This document shows positions 4,714-6,445 of a stretch of 6,445 bases of DNA, piece by piece. The DNA lies in contig JAIRLW010000629.1 of NCBI GenBank assembly GCA_031259095.1, positions 1 to 6,445 of the forward strand, read 5' to 3'. The DNA comes from Planctomycetaceae bacterium. Its GTDB lineage: Bacteria > Planctomycetota > Planctomycetia > Pirellulales > Thermoguttaceae. Below the pieces are notes generated by a model. The model searched no databases. It was given only the letters and a program-made list of their open reading frames with translations, and was not told where the DNA came from. The translations under genes were made by a program, and so were the position numbers. How positions within the stretch are numbered: position 1 is the first letter of the stretch; the number at the start of each line of letters is the position of its first letter.

Positions 4714-5919
4714 ATGATGAGTTCATTCAGTAAAAAAATTTTTGTTGTCATTTTAATTGTATGCGGTTCGGTTCCGTTTATTGGCGAGGCTCAAGTATTT
4801 TATCCGCCGGCGCAACGCGCCATCTATTCGTATGGACGTTCTGCGCCGGGTTATGTTGCAACAGATTCTTCCATTATTCCTTCCGGTGTTGCCCATACCA
4901 ATGGTTCATCGCAGGAAAATATCACCCAACACGCAGAACCATCGTGGACGCAAAATATGATTAAAAACGATGATCGTTTTTTCGATTTTAAAACAGTTGC
5001 TAAGGGAGTTCATGCGGAACACCGTTTTGTTCTTAAAAATCCATTTACGGAACCGGTTCATATTGCCAGTGTTACATCGAGTTGTTTGTGTACCTCGCCG
5101 TATATTCTGGACGGCAAGGATGAAATTCAGACTTATGAAGAAACAGCAATTGTTGCCCGATTTCGTACTGATTTGTATGAAGGTCTGAAAAACGCAACGC
5201 TTACTGTTTTTATTGACCGTCCTTATCGTGCGGAATTTCAGTTAAATGTACGCGGTGAAATTCGCGAGGATATTTCGATTGAGCCGAATCTTGTTAAACT
5301 GGACAATATCAAAGAAAACGAAGAAGTAACACGAATTTTGAATGTGGTCTATTCCGGTCCCAATTCCGCGTGGAAAATTATCGATTTCAAAAGTAATAAC
5401 GAACATCTGAGCGGTAAAATTCTCGAATTTCAGCCGACTTTTAGAAAAATTACGGCAAAAATTCAGATATCGCTTGATGATAAAATGCCGCGAGGTCATT
5501 TTATGGATCGTTTATTTCTGATTACAAACGATCACGAAAGTCGTCGGGAAATTCCGATTATTATTCAGGGAACGGTTGGAACGGTCATTAACATCACACC
5601 GAAAACCGTGTTTCTCGGTTATTTGAAATCGGGGGAAGAATCAGCGGTTAAAAGTGTGATTATTCGTGGAACGCGACCTTTTCGAATCAAAAACATACTT
5701 TGTGATAATCCCAAAGTTGAAATCAATTACACTGCTCAGGAAGATCGTCCGCCGAAAATTATTTACAAAATTCCGATTCGTTACACGAATCCGTCGGAAG
5801 GAGAAGGATCGCCAACCGACGGTAAAATGCGTGCGGAAATCAAAGTCGAAACCGATATTCCCGACCTGACGCCTACTTTTTATGTTACAACCGCAATTAA
5901 AAACGAAAATGAAGAATAA
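4714..5919 (+). CDS. Exported DUF1573-domain protein, 401 aa
   Basis: DUF1573 proteins have an immunoglobulin/ASPM-SPD-2-Hydin-like beta fold, are common and often multicopy in planctomycetes and Bacteroidetes, and have no established biochemical role. Residues 1-26 form a Sec signal peptide: basic SKK, hydrophobic IFVVILIVCGSVPFIG, and a likely cut after GEA. A low-complexity region follows to about 85. The DUF1573 unit starts near FFDFKTVAKGVHAEHRFVLKN and contains the typical HIASVTSSCLCTSP, with Cys124 and Cys126 (CLC where relatives often have CGC). Then come repeated beta-rich modules, including SIEPNLVKLDNIKENEE, LFLITNDHESRREIPIIIQG, ITPKTVFLGYLKSGEE and IIRGTRPFRIKNILCDNP, suggesting three tandem Ig-like domains. 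There is no anchor or lipobox, so it is probably periplasmic. The gene stands alone behind its own promoter; the 3' neighbour is the repeat cluster. Confidence 0.88.
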   Translation: MMSSFSKKIFVVILIVCGSVPFIGEAQVFYPPAQRAIYSYGRSAPGYVATDSSIIPSGVAHTNGSSQENITQHAEPSWTQNMIKNDDRFFDFKTVAKGVHAEHRFVLKNPFTEPVHIASVTSSCLCTSPYILDGKDEIQTYEETAIVARFRTDLYEGLKNATLTVFIDRPYRAEFQLNVRGEIREDISIEPNLVKLDNIKENEEVTRILNVVYSGPNSAWKIIDFKSNNEHLSGKILEFQPTFRKITAKIQISLDDKMPRGHFMDRLFLITNDHESRREIPIIIQGTVGTVINITPKTVFLGYLKSGEESAVKSVIIRGTRPFRIKNILCDNPKVEINYTAQEDRPPKIIYKIPIRYTNPSEGEGSPTDGKMRAEIKVETDIPDLTPTFYVTTAIKNENEE

Positions 5920-6122
5920 CTCCAAAAGTTAAGAAACCTCGTAATATATCAGTGGAATTTTTGTACCTCCATCTTTTCCCCATTTTCAGCGTCCTTTTGC
6001 GTATTCTGCGTTAAAATTTCAGTGTTCGATTTAAACGCAGAATACGCAGAATATCGCAAAACACACAAAATATGAAGAAAAACTGAAGAAAAACTACGGA
6101 ATAGTTAAAAAATAAAAAATTC
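5920..6122. other. Gene-free region after the DUF1573 gene
   Basis: There is no supported gene and no clear intrinsic terminator directly after the stop. It contains the first right-hand copy of the 18-nt motif (5941-5958, reverse orientation). That copy is bracketed by ACCTC at 5936-5940 and ACCTC at 5965-5969, which may be chance. The inverted repeat at 5998-6048 lies in its middle, followed by an A-rich stretch with a repeated GAAGAAAAACT unit near 6074-6095. Confidence 0.7.
5998..6048. repeat. 15-bp perfect inverted repeat, GCGTATTCTGCG type
   Basis: TGCGTATTCTGCGTT (5998-6012) is the exact reverse complement of AACGCAGAATACGCA (6034-6048), with a 21-nt spacer. The right arm continues as a tandem CGCAGAATA CGCAGAATA (6036-6053). 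Strings of this kind occur widely in intergenic DNA of several bacterial phyla and are not genes. It could act as a bidirectional transcription stop after the DUF1573 gene, though no T-run follows. Confidence 0.7.
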
Positions 6123-6187
6123 GTAATATATCAGTGGAATTATTTTGTTTGAGGTTAAAAAAATATTTGCCCTGAAAGGGCAATAAG

Positions 6188-6213
6188 ATTATAGCCTACC
6201 CCAACGGGGTAGG
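6188..6213 (-). repeat. 26-nt hairpin module, right copy of the inverted pair
   Basis: This is the exact reverse complement of 39-64, with the same 8-bp stem and 3-nt loop. With its surrounding modules it forms a long, interrupted inverted repeat enclosing the genes of the contig. Confidence 0.85.
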
Positions 6214-6374
6214 TTCAAGTTATCACAACACCAAAGCCCTGAACGGGCGGCAGGATTATAAACAGTTTGTCATTTAAAATTATTTTCCCGTGGCCCTTTC
6301 AGGGCTTTGGGTTGGAAGGAAACTTAACCCCGCCCCTATCGGGGTTAATGTAAAAAGCAGAAATTACACTAATG

Positions 6375-6431
6375 TATTACAAAATAAATAATTCCACTGA
6401 TATATTACTTATTTTGTAATATATCAGTGGA
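6375..6431. repeat. Overlapping foldbacks around the last 18-nt motif
   Basis: TATTACAAAATAA (6375-6387) pairs exactly with TTATTTTGTAATA (6409-6421), enclosing the motif ATTCCACTGATATATTAC (6391-6408). That is the same layout as at 80-137. An alternative 16-bp perfect foldback joins 6393-6408 to 6416-6431 with a 7-nt loop, because a reverse copy of the motif begins at 6416. That last copy is cut off by the adapter. Confidence 0.75.
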
Positions 6432-6445
6432 GATCGGAAGAGCGT
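6431..6445 (+). other. Illumina adapter remnant at the contig end (artefact)
   Basis: The last 15 bases, AGATCGGAAGAGCGT, are identical to the start of the Illumina TruSeq adapter read-through sequence. In other copies the preceding motif continues GTGGAAT, but here it switches to adapter after GTGGA, so the A at 6431 can belong to either. These bases are not part of the organism. Confidence 0.95.

Larger units (their letters stand above)
5941..6430. repeat. Right cluster of palindromic dispersed repeats
   Basis: Modules of the left cluster return. The reverse-complement block 6123-6248 holds, in order, the 18-nt motif (6123-6140), TTTGAGGTTAAAAAA (6148-6162), the hairpin GCCC/GGGC (6169-6181), the 26-nt module (6188-6213) and the hairpin GCCC/GGGC (6236-6248). 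Read in reverse it has the order of the left cluster. A direct-orientation block follows from 6293: GCCCTTTCAGGGC (identical to 1-13), AACTTAACCC at 6321-6330 (identical to 31-40), stem TTAACCCC/GGGGTTAA (6324-6348), a three-mismatch variant of the motif (6363-6380), and an exact motif copy (6391-6408). The two blocks point away from each other around an AT-rich centre, about 6250-6290. Confidence 0.85.

Noticed and set aside
1..6430. Composite transposon bounded by the inverted repeat clusters
   Set aside because: The window has no transposase, no target-site duplication can be seen because both ends are assembly ends, and the enclosed genes are housekeeping. Inverted repeats alone do not support it.
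5941..6430. CRISPR array
   Set aside because: The repeats differ in orientation and spacing, there are no regular spacers of similar length, and no cas gene is present.

Overview
The window looks like a complete short metagenomic contig from a moderately AT-rich bacterium, most likely a planctomycete. The reasons are a secreted DUF1573 protein of the planctomycete type, an EfpL-type elongation factor, weak or absent Shine-Dalgarno sequences, and long intergenic regions full of short palindromic repeats. This placement is inferred from protein style, not from a marker gene. Both ends lie in the same repeat family, and the last 15 bases are Illumina adapter sequence. The contig therefore ends where assembly failed in repeats, not at a natural DNA end.

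Layout: 1-203 is a cluster of small palindromes and dispersed repeats. A conserved-looking gene of unknown function (376-1053, +) is followed by efpL (1192-1755, +), a ribosome rescue factor related to EF-P. A convergent intergenic region (1756-2042) holds a possible terminator. On the minus strand are folK (4298-3819, folate synthesis) and then malQ (3581-2043, 4-alpha-glucanotransferase). They are separated by a long foldback repeat, and malQ has its own promoter candidate. A 415-bp divergent region with a near-consensus promoter leads to an exported DUF1573 protein (4714-5919, +). From 5940 to 6430 the repeat family returns, partly as the reverse complement of the left cluster.

The genes are housekeeping or metabolic and do not form one pathway: translation, folate, glycogen/maltodextrin metabolism, and an envelope protein. 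I see no phage, CRISPR, toxin-antitoxin, defence or biosynthetic system. The least explained element is the modular repeat family at both ends. It combines GCCC hairpins, a 26-nt module present as a perfect inverted pair, a TTTTTTAACCTCAAA box, and an 18-nt motif that in two places sits in the loop of a longer perfect inverted repeat.
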